DNA from: Artocarpus heterophyllus
Lineage: Eukaryota > Streptophyta > Magnoliopsida > Rosales > Moraceae
Direction: 5' to 3'
Length of the DNA stretch: 64,000 nucleotides
NCBI GenBank assembly: GCA_025403435.1
Contig: CM046333.1
Location: forward strand, 16,827,770 to 16,891,769
Shown: one piece after another, positions 25,301 to 36,954 of the stretch
How the letters are laid out: every line of letters starts with the position of its first letter
Numbering within the stretch: position 1 is the stretch's first letter
Notes under the pieces: model-generated
What the model was told of the DNA's origin: nothing
The model's database searches: none
What the model saw: the letters and a program-made list of their open reading frames with translations, nothing else
Made by a program: the position numbers and the translations under genes

Positions 25301-25889
25301 GAGACAATTCTATAAATCGAGCATGGTATTCAGCAACTGTTGTATCTCCCTGCACCAGGTTTTCAAATTCTCGCATCATTGCTTGCCTATGGCTCTGAGG
25401 AATATAGGTGTTGCGAAAAATGGTTTCGAACTGCTCCCATGTAAGATTCGGCACGTCATAGTCGTCTTTCTGAAGATCCCACCATTCTTCGGCTTTACCC
25501 TCAAATATATATGTTGAAAAGCTAACCCAATACTCCCGTGGAATCCTCAAGGTGTCCAACTTCTTTTTGACTGCCTTTAGCCATTGTTCTGCTATGACCG
25601 GGTTAGGTTCTCCACTAAATGTGGGTGGTTTCTGCTTCATAAACTCCTTCAACAGAGTTAGATGTCGTTGTTCGGGATCACGAACCTCCACAGGTCTTTG
25701 CACATTTTGTAATGCTTGAAGAATTTGTCCTAAATTATTTACTTCTGGTGCAGCTGGCGGGGATTGTGTTGCATGTCGTAGTTGCTCATCTTCTTGAGCT
25801 TGTTCCATCGGTTCCGGTTGCTCAACTTCTTGAGCATGTTCAACCGGTTGTGACAGCTCAGACGATTGCATTTGACGTCTTGGTGGCAT
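22377..25889 (-). CDS. E2 Gag-protease-RT-RNase H polyprotein (ends at premature TGA)
   Basis: The start chosen is the ATG at 25887-25889 ([10 protein letters not shown]), matching E1 MAPRRRS; the open frame itself extends to 25931 without another ATG. Numbered from 25931: gag core ([21 protein letters not shown]), zinc knuckle [14 protein letters not shown] near residue 310, Gln/Asn-rich linker, aspartic protease [12 protein letters not shown] near 465, reverse transcriptase with VDYRQLN and FIDD near 803, RNase H with YTDASG near 951, and the start of the integrase zinc finger ([12 protein letters not shown]). About 1170 codons remain open. This copy could make structural and polymerase proteins that act on other elements, though not a full integrase. 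Confidence 0.93.
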   Translation of the reverse strand: MPPRRQMQSSELSQPVEHAQEVEQPEPMEQAQEDEQLRHATQSPPAAPEVNNLGQILQALQNVQRPVEVRDPEQRHLTLLKEFMKQKPPTFSGEPNPVIAEQWLKAVKKKLDTLRIPREYWVSFSTYIFEGKAEEWWDLQKDDYDVPNLTWEQFETIFRNTYIPQSHRQAMMREFENLVQGDTTVAEYHARFIELSRYNPGAVSDPMARCEKFRNNLRPKIRQMIAAVPSTDFLDLVAAAQRAKTELNNSYGEYKGSGGRQRKISKKEKSQGQVIQHSGVTIGGGSSGSGRFQPYACHNCGQVGHLRRNCPNRPTQSSFAPRPQGSHFGSTVWGGSQNRGAPQQNTPASQVSVTQPRGFQPQYNYQQRPQGSNFYANQNFQPTPQGSVNQRPYFSGRNNNKASSSQGNRGKSDKGKAPAQAYAITATTGQGKQADHSVVDGMIHVSHSWAHVLFDTGATHSFISMLFASVLQLETETCSSSLTLSTPMGGIAEVSIICKSVCIVIGEHKLSADLYVITMTEFDVILGMDWLTKYQAIVDCHRKRVSLFTKNGQVIEFQAKTGTVTPAPVLKACIGGRRNFTNLGTIFASDGELKKSDLSSHTPVVDEFSDVFPDELPGLPPDREIEFVIDLTQGAAPVSIAPYRMAPAEKVELRKQLDELLEKGFIRPSTSPWGAPVLFVKKHDGSLRLCVDYRQLNRLTIKNKYPLPRIDELFDQLGGSCYFSKIDLRSGYHQLKIREEDIPKTAFRTRYGHFEFLVMPFGLTNAPAAFMDLMNRVFRPYLDQFIIVFIDDILIYSKNEEEHAEHLRIALQTLREHGLYAKREKCDFWMTKVKFLGHVVSEEGISVDPSKIEAVLNWERPKNVSEIRSFLGLARYYRRFVENFSKIASPLTKLTRKNVKFVWDDKCEEAFEELKRRLTSAPVLIIPNNEEPYTVYTDASGNGLGCVLMQHGRVVAYASRQLKPHERNYPTHDLELAAVVFALKIWRCYLYGAKFELYSDHQSLKYLFTQKDLNLRQRRWTEYMVDYDFSIQYHPGKANAVADALSRKNNGRIASLALEDWRRVTIADFNLQYYEDNERAFLFNVIATPTLIQKVKQGQWHDEGLRRVWKQIQNGEQLDGWQIEPEGFLLYKGRLVVPEDPYLRHAVLDEAHRSKFAIHPGSTKMYMDLK

Positions 25890-26000
25890 AGTTTCTACTG
25901 GCTGTGAAAATTTAACTAGGATCAGTACCAAATGATGATGACATTAACACCTAACTTTAAAACCATTCCCAAAGATTAATTTTTAAGGTGGTGATATACC

Positions 26001-26033
26001 CCCTAGGTTAATCGAACCTAGGCTCTGATACCA
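26001..26033 (-). promoter_or_regulatory. E2 primer-binding site with extended tRNA-like arm
   Basis: On the minus strand TGGTATCAGAGCC (26021-26033) matches the initiator tRNA-Met 3' end, 7 bases inside the right LTR. Next to it 26002-26022 is an inverted repeat (CCTAGGTT...AACCTAGG) with loop bases that resemble the T-arm of the same tRNA. The same arrangement is in E3 at 57262-57293. Confidence 0.8.
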
Positions 26034-26040
26034 AAAATTC

Positions 26041-28007
26041 TGTAACACCCCTATGTGGGGGGTTAACAGTTTTAAATAAATAAAAATAATTTTAAATTTT
26101 ATATTATTTAAATCAATTAAACAATGCCCATGGGTCTTTAAACAACAAGAAAAATAAAAATAAACGTTTTAAATACAAACCACAGTTTTTAGTGTAGCAC
26201 CAAATATATATAATTACAGTCATCATCACCATAGTACAATTCCCAAATAACTTAACACAGCCATAAAAAAAAATAATACAACTCTTACATGTTGTAGATA
26301 AGTTGTAATTAAACAGGGTCTTCTAACACGAAAACAGCAGGATTGTTTTCGTTTATTCCTCTTCAAATATGTTGCACTGAGTTCCACCTGAGATATGAAG
26401 ATATGATAGGGATGAGCATCGACATGCCCAGTAGGGAAATCATGACTCACCTTATGGTTTATCCATTACCACATTAAAAACTGCATGGTTAGTAGGTTAC
26501 ATCATATTCCAGATTATGAGGTTTATTATGATCACATCTTATGGATACCGTAGTTAATCATTACCAAGTGTCATAATTACACATTTATACAAATATTACC
26601 AATCATCATTGTTCCTAGGTATCCATGTTAAATTGAGTATCACTCAACTCATCGAAACCCAAATGGGCGCACTTGATCACCCCATAAACATTCCAAGGGT
26701 GTTCCGGTGAGGGGACATCAAGCCCCGAGTCCTCACCAAATCAATTCCTGTACAGTGTGTTTTGGGACTTTCAACCCAAGGAAGCGTCATCACCTTCCCC
26801 CTATTTTACCTTTTTGGGTATTCATGCCCAAGGACGTAACCGCCGCCCTCTTCATGTCTCACCATTTCTCTATATTAAATCATTATTAATAGAGTCAGTT
26901 TTCCTAACCATGCTTCTCAATTTATAACATGTGTCAATTCATTATGTTCCTCGCCGTACAATACAAGACGAGTCCATGTCATAGTTTCATATGTGATACT
27001 CATATAATATCAGTTCAACATAGATATATATATATTGCGGCAAAACAATCAATTTTAATTCTATAAAAACCTCACAAAAATGAGTAATAGAATCCCTACC
27101 TTTCAAGCTTATCAACAATCTTTTAATCCTGGAATCAATTAACGTTAGCTCCACACATCCTTGACCCTAAGGCATGCATAAGGACAATTAAAACTAAAGC
27201 ACAACGTATAATCACATTCATAAGTGAGTTATGTGTAAACCCGTCTACTAGTGCCATTAAAGTATTTTTATGCATTAAACATGGAGAAAATGCATACTAA
27301 AAACTAAGTTTAGATTAAAGAAAACCTACCTCAAAACTTCTTTGAAAAGCACCAAAGTTTGGGTTATCAATCAAGCTTGAATTAACTTTAAAACCGCCTC
27401 GATCATCGTTGGGAATTATAATTGTCTTGGCCACAAAGAGAGCTTTGTGCTCTATGTCTTTAGTTAGAAATTTGAAGTGAGAAGGGAGAGAATGAGAACT
27501 AGAGAAGAAGGTGGTGATAGTTAAATAAAAAGATATCAAAATGCTTAAGAGGAATGAGATGTTTACGGGGAAAAGTTGTAAGAAGAAACAAAAGAGTCTT
27601 AAAGGAAAATATCATCTTGTCTCCCATGAAGACTTTTAGCAAATAATGCCAACATAATTGAGGGGATAATTGGAGTGAATTATAGAAGAAGATAAGGAAA
27701 TAATTAATTAGGTGGTTGAGAAATATCTCCATGTCTTCTATGAATTGACGGAAAATAATTCAATGTCCCCTTCGGATACCTTTAGCAAAATGAGAAGAAG
27801 TCTATATAATTGAGCAATAATTTAGGGAGACAAGATTGGTAGAAGTAAGTGTTGGTAAGTTTTGAATGTTTCTTAGGAAGACTTGGTAAGAAAATACTAA
27901 AATGGTATTTTTTTAAAATGATCATAAACAACTTAGTAATTTTAAATAGTCACATTTTATTCATTAAATTTTACAAAATTATGCCCGTTAAAAATACGGG
28001 TGTTACA
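26041..28007 (-). repeat. E2 LTR, right copy (5' LTR)
   Basis: 1967 bp, in register with 19170-21136, with no difference found by eye in the stretches checked. It carries the promoter of the minus-strand transcript. Confidence 0.93.
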
Positions 28008-30425
28008 ATTATTCATACATAACTATACCTCTAGGTGTTCATATCATGGCAAACATACAAGTTTACACTTAATTATACGCACAGGTATACATATACATAT
28101 ATTTCTTTATAAACCTACATTTCATACTATAGGTGGGAAGGGTACTTACTTGATGCGAATGTCGGGCAACTTAACCTTGATTTCCCTTCTCCTAGACTCC
28201 TAGGATCTTGTTGGCCAATTACAAAGCCATTAGCCAAATTTCACTATGTTTTGATACGAAACATCCGTGAGTTAATAAATTGAGTTGTATTACTATGTAC
28301 AACCCTAAAAACCACTGGTTTTTTTCTTATTTTTATCTAACTTTACCCTATCGTTTCTAACGAAGGGCGAGAACCCTTTCTAGTCGTTTTCTTATTCCAT
28401 TGGAAACATTTCAAAACGGTTCGGGTTATTTGGACAAAACTGACGATTTTGCCCTTCGTGGGTTTACTAACCTACCCGAGCTCGATTTCGTTATTCTTAC
28501 GAAAATAACCATATACTAATTTCAAAATAACACCCTAGTGGGTCAAATCTCTTTATTTCTCAATTATGCCCAATTTTCATAAAACTTTGCGGTTTAGTCC
28601 CTGAACTGAAAATTTTGACGATTTTACCACCGGAACTAAAATTTACTTCTTTGCATCAAAATTTCCTATTTTTCTCAAGGATCATTTTTACTTAAGGTAC
28701 CATACCTTAAATCATTTTGCAAAAATAACATTTTTACCATTTAACACTTTTTTCACTTTTAACATGTTCTTGAAAAATCAGAAATTCACAAACGATTGAG
28801 TTTTTAGGCAAACCGCCCTTAGGGCCTAACAGTTTCATCGAGATCTACAACTTTTGTGTTTTAACTTTTCCCAAAATTTCACTGTACAGGGGCGTTTTTG
28901 ACTATTTTTTAAATTTGCCGAGAAGGAACTTTTTTTTTCAATTTAGTCCCTATGGAATTTTTACAAAAATCCATTTCAAACTTGCAATTCTACCCCTGCA
29001 GAAACCATTCCATGCCTTAATCAACACATTCTCATGCTCAAACATCACTTTTGCAAAGTCAAACATCAAAATTACAAAAATAACATTTTTTCAAAAATTA
29101 CCGATTTACACTAAAAACCAAAGTTTCACAACTTAAAATTACCATTCATCACATATACATGAAATTTCATCAAATACATGCTCAAAACCCCTCATGGGTT
29201 TGAAAGAATAAAAATCAAAACAAAATTCAAAACTTTAAACTTTAAAACTTACCCAAATAACACTTTTTGGATTTCTAGCCTTCAAAGGCTTATTGAGCTT
29301 CTTCTTGGACTTCCTTTTCATGCAAAAATACCATGGATTAATTTTTTCCCTTTACCCATGAAAAATCCCTTGAAAACTCATTAAAAAGTTTAGGATTTTA
29401 CCTTAAAACTTGTGGGAAATCCTTGTACTTGCTTGTAAAACTTGTTCGGGGGTATTTTTGCAAAGTTTGGGGGCTGAGAAATTTTTTTAGAGCTGTTGGT
29501 TATGGCTGCCTGAGCTTGGACGGAAAGAAAGGAAATGAATTTTTGTGATAACTTTGCCTTAAATGTATCCTTATCACATTTGATGACTCATGGTAACCCA
29601 TGAGTATACCACTAGGTGTCCTCATCTTATTGGGCCACATTGCATGGCTTGTTGGCCCAATAGAATTCAAGCAAATGTCCACTTTGTGGAGTTAAAAATT
29701 TATACTGTGTAATTTTTCACCACACAGTATTTTTCCTATACTGTCGTGGTTAAATCAGTGTACCTTCTATCCTTAGACTGTATAAAAATATTTAACTTAC
29801 TTTTCGTTTACTTTTGGAGGCCAATCATAACATTTTTCGTATCTGCGTTTTCATTTAACAGTATTCTTATACTGCTCTGGCCTCTTTTCTACCCCCGTTT
29901 AGGGTTAGAACAACCTCTATGTCCTATTTATATTCTAATCATTCATTCATTTATATCACAATTTCACAATTAATTGTGACATGAAATTCATTTTATAGAT
30001 ATTATGCACAAATATCTGAGTCATCAAACTCATAAAATTTGTATTTTATAATATCCACAATTGCATTACATATACCATAAAATTTGCAATCAATGCTGCT
30101 CATTCATATTTTATTGTAACTTTCACAAAAATTACTATTTTTACAAAGTTTCATATTTTTAAGAATAATTTTATTAATTAAACATAATTAAATATTATGT
30201 TTTATTAATGACGTTTTCTCGGTCATTACAAGGATGATATTGAATAAAATTTTAAAGACAAAAAGTAACAGAAAAAGGTATTTTTACTAACGTTTTTTAA
30301 ATTTAAGTGGGCATTTTCGTTGGCATTTTAAAGTTTGAAGTATGTGCATACTAGTATTTAAGGTTTAGGGAACAAGATGATATAATTATCAAAGTTTAGG
30401 AGGCAAAAATAAAACTTATCCTATA

Positions 30426-33400
30426 ATTTCTGCCATATTTTAATTGCTTGTTTTTATTGATTTAATTATCGACGAATATATGTACTATTCAAATCAAGTA
30501 TTTCTGGAGATGCTATTATTAGAAGTTGAGATTTATACGTGAGACTGATAAAGATACGTACGTAGAATGGAGTGATGAATAATTAACATGACATGACGGG
30601 TGTATATTTGTAATTGGAGTAACGATGAAGATAACGTCATGGTCTCCTCACAAAAAGGAACTGTAACCAAGTATTATATGATGTACAGCAGAACTTTGCC
30701 CAAAATATACATGTATATATCTACAACAGATTTTGCAAACGTATTAATTATTTAATTTGCATTAGAACATGCATTATAAAAGTACTCTTTTTTTTAATGG
30801 ATATTATACAACTCGTTTCCATCACATAATTAAGATGGAAAAGAATGGCTAATAAAGAAACTAATTGGATACAACATTTTTCTCATGATTATACCATACG
30901 TTCTAAGCTTTAGTATGAAGCTTTGTTTGGCAGCTTATTCAGAACTAAAAAATTTTAATTGTTACAGTGTAAAGCTCTCATATGCTACAGTAAAAAGCAA
31001 AAGCTTGTTACAATGTAAAGCTATATTACAATGTTTAAGTTTTAACTTCAAGTACCAACTTGGTTTCCAAACTTTCTTAATGTGTTTGATTCATACATTT
31101 GGAGTATGAACATAAATTTTTAGTTTCAATTTAAAGTTTTTTTTTTTTAAATACCTTAAAAACATGTAATTTGAATTATAGTTTAGATGCCCATGAGGCA
31201 AATGCATTATGAAACTAGAAATAAGGCATAAGAGATAAAATCTAGAGTTATATTTTTAAAAGATACTTTTCCGTTAAGTTAAAACTTTGATAACAATATA
31301 ATAAGGCTCAATTTAGTATATTATACTTATTAAGCTGACATCTATTGTTTGGTGAGCTTCGGAATTCCAACTATCTATAGAATTGTATAGGAGAGTGTTC
31401 TATATTTTTCACCTTTTCTTGTGGTGATAAATGATCAAGTTGAAATAAATCTCAAGGCGGATATAGAAACAAAATTCGTGAAAAAACGTGCTGCCAGCAG
31501 TTTTTATTGATTCACAAATGTATAATTAGAGACAAGTGTTAATATTAGTCTGGTATGGATAAAATTTCACGAGTGATACATATTTGTCAAACAGGAGATC
31601 AGGGCTGAGACGACGGGCTCTGGCCCCTAAATATACTCTTCAAACATTGAAGTCTCCATGATCTCAATATGGGACATATCGGCATTTCACCTGCCAAACC
31701 CTAGGTAGTTTCTCTGCGTTGTGAGAGAGAAAGGTGGAGAGAGAGAGAGAGAGAGAGAGAGGTGCTCATTTGTGGGGACCCTATAATTGGTGTGTTTAGG
31801 ATTTGTTTGCGTCAATGACAGAGTCTCTACTGTGCTCATATGGGGCTTAAAAACAAACTCTCTAGTCTCTATGCATGACTTATGATCCTTGAAATATTGG
31901 GACCTCTACATTCGTATCATTTCAGCAGCTAGCTATAGACCTTTTAGCTTATAGGCGTCTGTTTGCAATTGCTATCACGAGTCAATATTTAATGCAAGCA
32001 CCTATGACGTCGTAGCTAGCTAATAGGATATTTAAAAAATATGATTACACCTAAAACTTTTAAACTAAAAATCATAACACATAAAATTTTACACTATAAT
32101 TTAATTTTTTAATTATTATAATATATAAGAATTTTTTGTTGCAACAACCAAAAATTTTAATTAGAACTAATTTTGTTATATCTTTTAAATTTATAATTTA
32201 TTTTCTATAAATTAAAACAACACTACTTACAAAATTACGAGCCCCAATATCCAATTATATATACAAGAGTCCTCACTCCAAAAATGTTATATTATTCCAT
32301 ATTTATACATTATTATGTGTAATTAATTATTTAAACATGAATACCATTGAAGAATAAATGCATTTCAAGCTTCTTATTTAGTAGAATTATCATGTGTTAG
32401 TATATTAGAATTTTGAGTCAAAAAATGATCTAACAATAAACAACAAGATTAGTCATTTGATTGGACTCAAGAATTTTTAAAGAGAAAATTATCATTAATA
32501 GGCTGTTTAGAGCCACCATTCAAACCGTAGTTTGCGATACCAGTTAAGTTTTCAAAAGTGTTTTCTTTTACATATTATAATATTTTTAGTTTAAACTTTT
32601 AACTCCAACTCATTTACTAGACGGTCTATAATTTTCAAATTAGCAAAAGTGTGTAAATAGTTGCGTCCCCCCTATTTACGGGTGTTGGTTGTGTATATGG
32701 ATTACAAATGATTTAATCTACATCGTTCTTTCTTAACTGCCTAATCTTATCTTCTCATTTATTTTACACACGTGCCTCGATCTTCGATTGTCCATGCACG
32801 CTGAACATCTTTCAACGTTTTTCTCGTCCAGTCTCGACCTTTGGTTTGTGGAAGTGTTTTGCTTTAGTTCCCTGACGTTATTTTGGACTTATTCTGGCCT
32901 TTCATAGTACGCTTAATGCTTTATGCGTCGTTTCGATTTGTTCCTTGTTTTTAGTCCAGTAGTCATGCCCACATGTAGGTTGCTAATATAGTTTAAGTTT
33001 AATGTTCAAGAAAATTGTTTAAATTTTAAATATTGCCGCTGTGCATGCATTTTTAAACTATCATTTTCATATGTGCATTGTGTACATTGACATGCATGAT
33101 AAATTCTAACATAATCGCACGTTGACAAATCAACAATGTCTCAATCTGCTATTTTGTTGAAAAAAAGGAAGCTTGATTTTTCTTGTAAAAATTACACAAG
33201 ATGACATGTTTGTAAAGTGAAATTGAGATACTACATTTTTTTTAATTTTTTCATGAAGAGAGTAATTTCATAATACAACTTTTATAATAATTTTAACGTT
33301 TCATACCACAAAATTACATAGTAGTTATTCCTCCAAAACAAGTGCATGGTAGTTATTGTAACCCCAAACCACCATACAAGCTTCAAACTACATAAGCTTC

Positions 33401-34872
33401 TAATAGCGTCTAAAATAACCCTACAAATTGTTAATCCATCTCAGTTGTACAAGTCTCGTATTATAAAATCACAAATTCGGTTGAGTTTATTGTATATTTA
33501 CAACTTGTATATGTTCCCATTATGCTGTTATTTCTAGTTCGAATCAAGTGCATGTATATATACATATGTATATATAGACATATCAACAGGGGCAACAAAA
33601 AAGAAAAAAAAAACTAGTAGTTAAACTAACTAGTGATCTTAAAATATCACAAGATGTCACGGACAGAAACATAAACAATATGATAATTAATTATTGTATA
33701 CAACAACTGATATATCGATCTAGCTAAATATATATTCCATCAAGATTATGGCCCTAGATTTTCTCTGATCTCTCTATAACTTAGATTTTTCGCTCTGGTT
33801 TTAGCTTTAAAATATACAATTAAACATGATCACCTTCCAATTAGATTGTTTGGGATCATATCTTTTAACTCCTTTTTCTACAAAGAAAAATAATAAAAAT
33901 AATCTTATCGTCTCTTCGGTGTCTCCTATGACTTGAAGAATCCCAAACAACGCGGGGAATTGTAGGTGTCGACGGGCGTCAAATTAATACACCTTTTTGT
34001 TTATTTTTGCAATCTATACATATAATTTATAAAACTAACAAAGAGTACAAGATGCAAAAATAAATGCATATGAAACGTTTGTTTTCTAAGAGAAAAATCT
34101 TTTTCATTCTTACAAGATTAAAACATCTCTATTTATAAAACCGTAGGTCCTAGTCTAATATATAATGTATTTTTAGATTGAGTATCACTGTATAATTTAT
34201 AACAAGATTATAACCTTATAAGGTTAAATAAGATTGTTTTTTCCTATAACAAAAGAAAAATATTGTATTATAATCCCAATGGATTATTATAGCCTCACCT
34301 ATGAGTCCTACACGTGGAGCCTACCTCTTAAGATAGGATGAGGTTGTAGGGACAAAGAGTATTGCTCACAACAAAATCCAACATTTTTCTCTCTCTCTTA
34401 TTACCCTATTTTTATATTACAAGGTTTTTAAAATTAAAATAAATAGAGCACTGATGAAACTCAGTTCAGGATGAAACACATCATACATAAACTTTTTTCC
34501 CACGATCATTGGATAACTCTTTTTTTTTTTTTTTTGCCTATTTCTTTTGGCAAATTCGGCCAGCTATATATATATATTGTAGATTATCCTTTATATCATG
34601 ATAACAGCAACGTGCCAATATCTGCTATTTGAAGATCATATATATGACCAGGACTTTTGAACAGAAACAATAATGCTTAACCAATACGTGTGTGGTATTA
34701 TCGTGTCAATTTAAAACTTCAATTTTGCGCCCACTCTTATCTGTTAGAGAATATTAAGCCATCGATCTCCAAGTTTAGAATTCGACACTCATTACTGAGA
34801 CCATAATTTAAATGTTGATGTCAAATATTATATTTGCTATCAAACAATGTGAAAAAAGTGATATATGTTATT
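30426..34872. other. Intergenic DNA, no gene supported
   Basis: AT-rich, with no convincing ORF. 30920-31040 contains TGTTACAGTGTAAAGCTCTCATATG-type strings that recur near YUCCA (39.9, 44.6, 47.3, 49.7 kb) and probably mark small MITEs. A (GA)n microsatellite lies at 31736-31761. 33960-34390 has a somewhat LTR-like composition, but no paired end was found. Confidence 0.5.
31736..31761. repeat. (GA)n microsatellite
   Basis: About 13 uninterrupted GA dinucleotides within intergenic DNA. Confidence 0.9.
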
Positions 34873-34877
34873 CTATT

Positions 34878-35513
34878 TGTTGGGGAATTAGGCGACTCCT
34901 AATTCCAAGGATCGCAAGAACGAACAATTGCAGAAAATAAATAGGAGAAAAGAAGAAAAAGAGACACGAAATTTTTATACAGGTTCGTCCAAAATTGAGA
35001 CTACGACCTGTTTCTGCCGCTTGCAGATTCCACTATGATGAAGGAGATTACAGATTACAAGAGCAGTTTCTCACACACTCACAAATTGTGCTTACCAAAA
35101 CTTTCTTCTATCTAACACCCAATGGGAATTTTTTCTCTCTCAAGGATGGAGCTCTCAAGAATTTTGCCTCTCACAAAATTATGCCACTCACAATTTTCAC
35201 ACACTCAACCCTAGCCACCTTATGTCTATTTATAACCAAAGGAGGAGAAAAATAGCAACTAATAGGAAACCCTAGTAGTTTCCCCTTTTTGGGGCGTTTG
35301 AGTTCGACTCTAACTCAAAGTTTTGCAACAAACCAGACTTCGGGCGCCGCGGAGCTGGTTTGTTCTCGGACGAGCGCCGCGGCGCTGGTTCGGGCGCCGC
35401 GGTGCTCGTTTTTGGGCACCGCGGCGCTGTGTCTCTGACCCCCCAAGCAGCGCCTTTTTTTTTTCTTTCTTTCTTTCTCCTTTGCTAGGTTGATTTGGCT
35501 CCATATTTCAACA
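34878..35513 (-). repeat. Copia LTR, left copy (3' LTR)
   Basis: 636 bp, paired with 38237-38888. About 35340-35430 is a GC-rich array of GCGCCGCGG(C/T/A)GCTGG-type palindromic units, followed by a T/C-rich run. Confidence 0.9.
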
Positions 35514-35525
35514 ATCTCCCACTTG
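35514..35525 (-). promoter_or_regulatory. Copia polypurine tract
   Basis: On the minus strand AAGTGGGAGAT directly precedes the LTR, in the place where plus-strand priming occurs. Confidence 0.6.
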
Positions 35526-35571
35526 GAGACTAATCAATCACCATGTCTCCCACTGCAGCGGCAACGACTTT

Positions 35572-36954
35572 TCACGCCTCATAGAGAAGTCCAACTGAAG
35601 TTGCGCACAACTTCAGTTTCTCGATCGGATCCATCTTAGTGAGCATATCTCTGGATCCTTTTACCACCCACCTTGCCTTATACCGTTTGCTGCCAGCACT
35701 TTTATTTTTTACCCGGTATACCCTCTTGTTGTGCAAGGACTTTTTACCCTGTGGTAACTTTGCCAGTTGCCATGTCCGATCCAACTCGTCCCTCATAGCT
35801 AACTCCCACTTGACCGAATCTCTAGCCTCCACGGCTTCATCAAAGCTCTCTGACTTACCTCTGTCGGTCAATAAGATGTAATGCAGAGTAGGGGAGTATC
35901 TCTGCGGTGGTCTGATTGTCCTGCTAGACCTCCTGACTGGTGTGGCAGGAGTCCTCTGGTTTCCTTCTGGAGCTATGTTTTCCTGGTCTTCAACCTCTGG
36001 ATTTTGCACCTCCACTTTAGGTAGATCCTTCAATGGAATCACCTCAGGCTTCTTATCTTCAGAACCTGAACCCCTAGAGTCCGTGCTGTCTCTGTCCTTG
36101 TACAGAACACCTTCGTTGAAGATCACATCCTTGCTCCTGATAATCTTCCGACTTTGGTCATCCCAGAGACGATAACCAAACTCAAGTCCGCCATAGCCAA
36201 CCAGAAAACACTTCTTTGACTTGCCATCCAGTTTACTTCTAGCAGCGGAATCAATGTGTGCATAGGAAACACAACCAAACACTTTTAAGTAAGAGAGATC
36301 AACCTTTTTGTGGCTCCAAACTTCTTCCGGTAGCTTGAACTTCAGCGGTGTGGATGGACTTCTGTTGATCAGATGAGCGGCTGTGTTAATTGCCTCAGCC
36401 CAAAACATCTTTGGCAGCCCTGCATGCAACCTCATGCTTCTAGCACGCTCGTTTAAAGTCCTGTTCATCCTCTCAGCTACCCCATTCTGTTGTGGTTTCC
36501 CTGGAATGGTCTTCCTCATCTTTATCCCATTCTCAGCACAGTACCGCCTGAAATCTTCACCTAAATACTCTCCCCCATTGTCAGACTGCAAGCGCTTCAC
36601 CTTCAAATCTGTCTCGTTCTCCACCATGGTTTTCCATCTCTTGAAAGCAACGAACACATCAGATTTGTTTTTCAGAAAGTAAACCCATACCTTCCTGCTT
36701 GAGTCATCTATGAACGTCACATAGTAGTTTACGCCACCAAGGGAAGTCACCGACGCAGGCCCCCTCACATCAGTGTGAACAAGCTCCAATTTCCTGGACT
36801 TAGGCTCTCTACCCATCTTTGTGAAACTCACTCTCTTCTGTTTACCAAAGATGCAGGCTTCACACAAACTGTGATCAACAGTTTTCAAACCCGGCAGTTT
36901 TCCTTTGCAGTGAACCTTCATACCCTTCTCACTCATGTGACCAAGCCTATAATG
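35572..36954 (-). pseudogene. Copia integrase with RT/RNase H deleted in frame
   Basis: It is in phase with gag-protease after TGA 36955-36957 (E2-independent lesion: HYRLGH follows the stop, where copia proteins usually have Trp). It contains the integrase zinc finger (GH...CEACIFGKQ), core with the HTDVRGP Asp, FIDDSSRKVW, QSDNGGEY Asp and the PQQNGVAERMNRT region with Glu, then a variable linker and the first RT residues (WVVKG). Around 35652-35659 it switches to the RNase H terminus (MLTKMDPIEKLKLC) and stops at 35572. Several hundred codons are missing relative to a usual copia pol of about 1300 residues, yet the frame is kept across the junction. Confidence 0.9.

Larger units (their letters stand above)
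19170..28007 (-). mobile_element. E2: young, nearly intact Tekay-like Ty3/gypsy LTR retrotransposon
   Basis: It has two 1967-bp LTRs (TGTAACACCC...GGGTGTTACA), a 5-bp TSD ATTAT, an initiator-Met primer site next to the right LTR and a polypurine tract next to the left LTR, so it is a minus-strand element. The LTRs stay in exact register (offset 6871 throughout) and I found no mismatch in the stretches compared, which points to a very recent insertion. The gag-pol frame spans about 4.7 kb and is unbroken except for one TGA in the integrase zinc-binding region (22377-22379). It is inserted in an older solo LTR. Its LTR core and primer-site region closely match those of E3. Confidence 0.95.
18151..30230 (-). 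mobile_element. Solo LTR of a gypsy-like element (~3.2 kb), split by E2
   Basis: The left end is TGTCACAACCC and the right end CGGTCATTACA, with TSD AGGAT on both sides. Once E2 (19170-28007) and its duplicated ATTAT are removed, about 3.24 kb remains. It has no coding capacity, no primer site and no second copy of its own ends, as expected for a single LTR left after recombination between the LTRs of a full element. Read on the minus strand it runs TGTAATGACC...GGGTTGTGACA, the same layout as the E1 LTR, so its parent probably also lay on the minus strand. A fully non-autonomous element without LTRs is the less likely alternative. Confidence 0.75.
17345..30425. mobile_element. Decayed inverted-repeat (MULE/foldback-like) element, split by nested insertions
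   Basis: The left arm (about 17350-17600) has repeated strings such as TTTTATTTTTGCCTC and CCCGAACTTTAGTAAC. The right arm lies at 18095-18150 and, after the nested solo LTR, continues at 30236-30420 with the reverse complement (for example GGAGGCAAAAATAAAA at about 30400). Removing 18151-30235 rejoins an arm that pairs with the left one, leaving an element of roughly 0.99 kb with long subterminal inverted repeats around a ~400-bp middle. No clean target duplication or transposase was found, so the class is uncertain. Confidence 0.45.
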
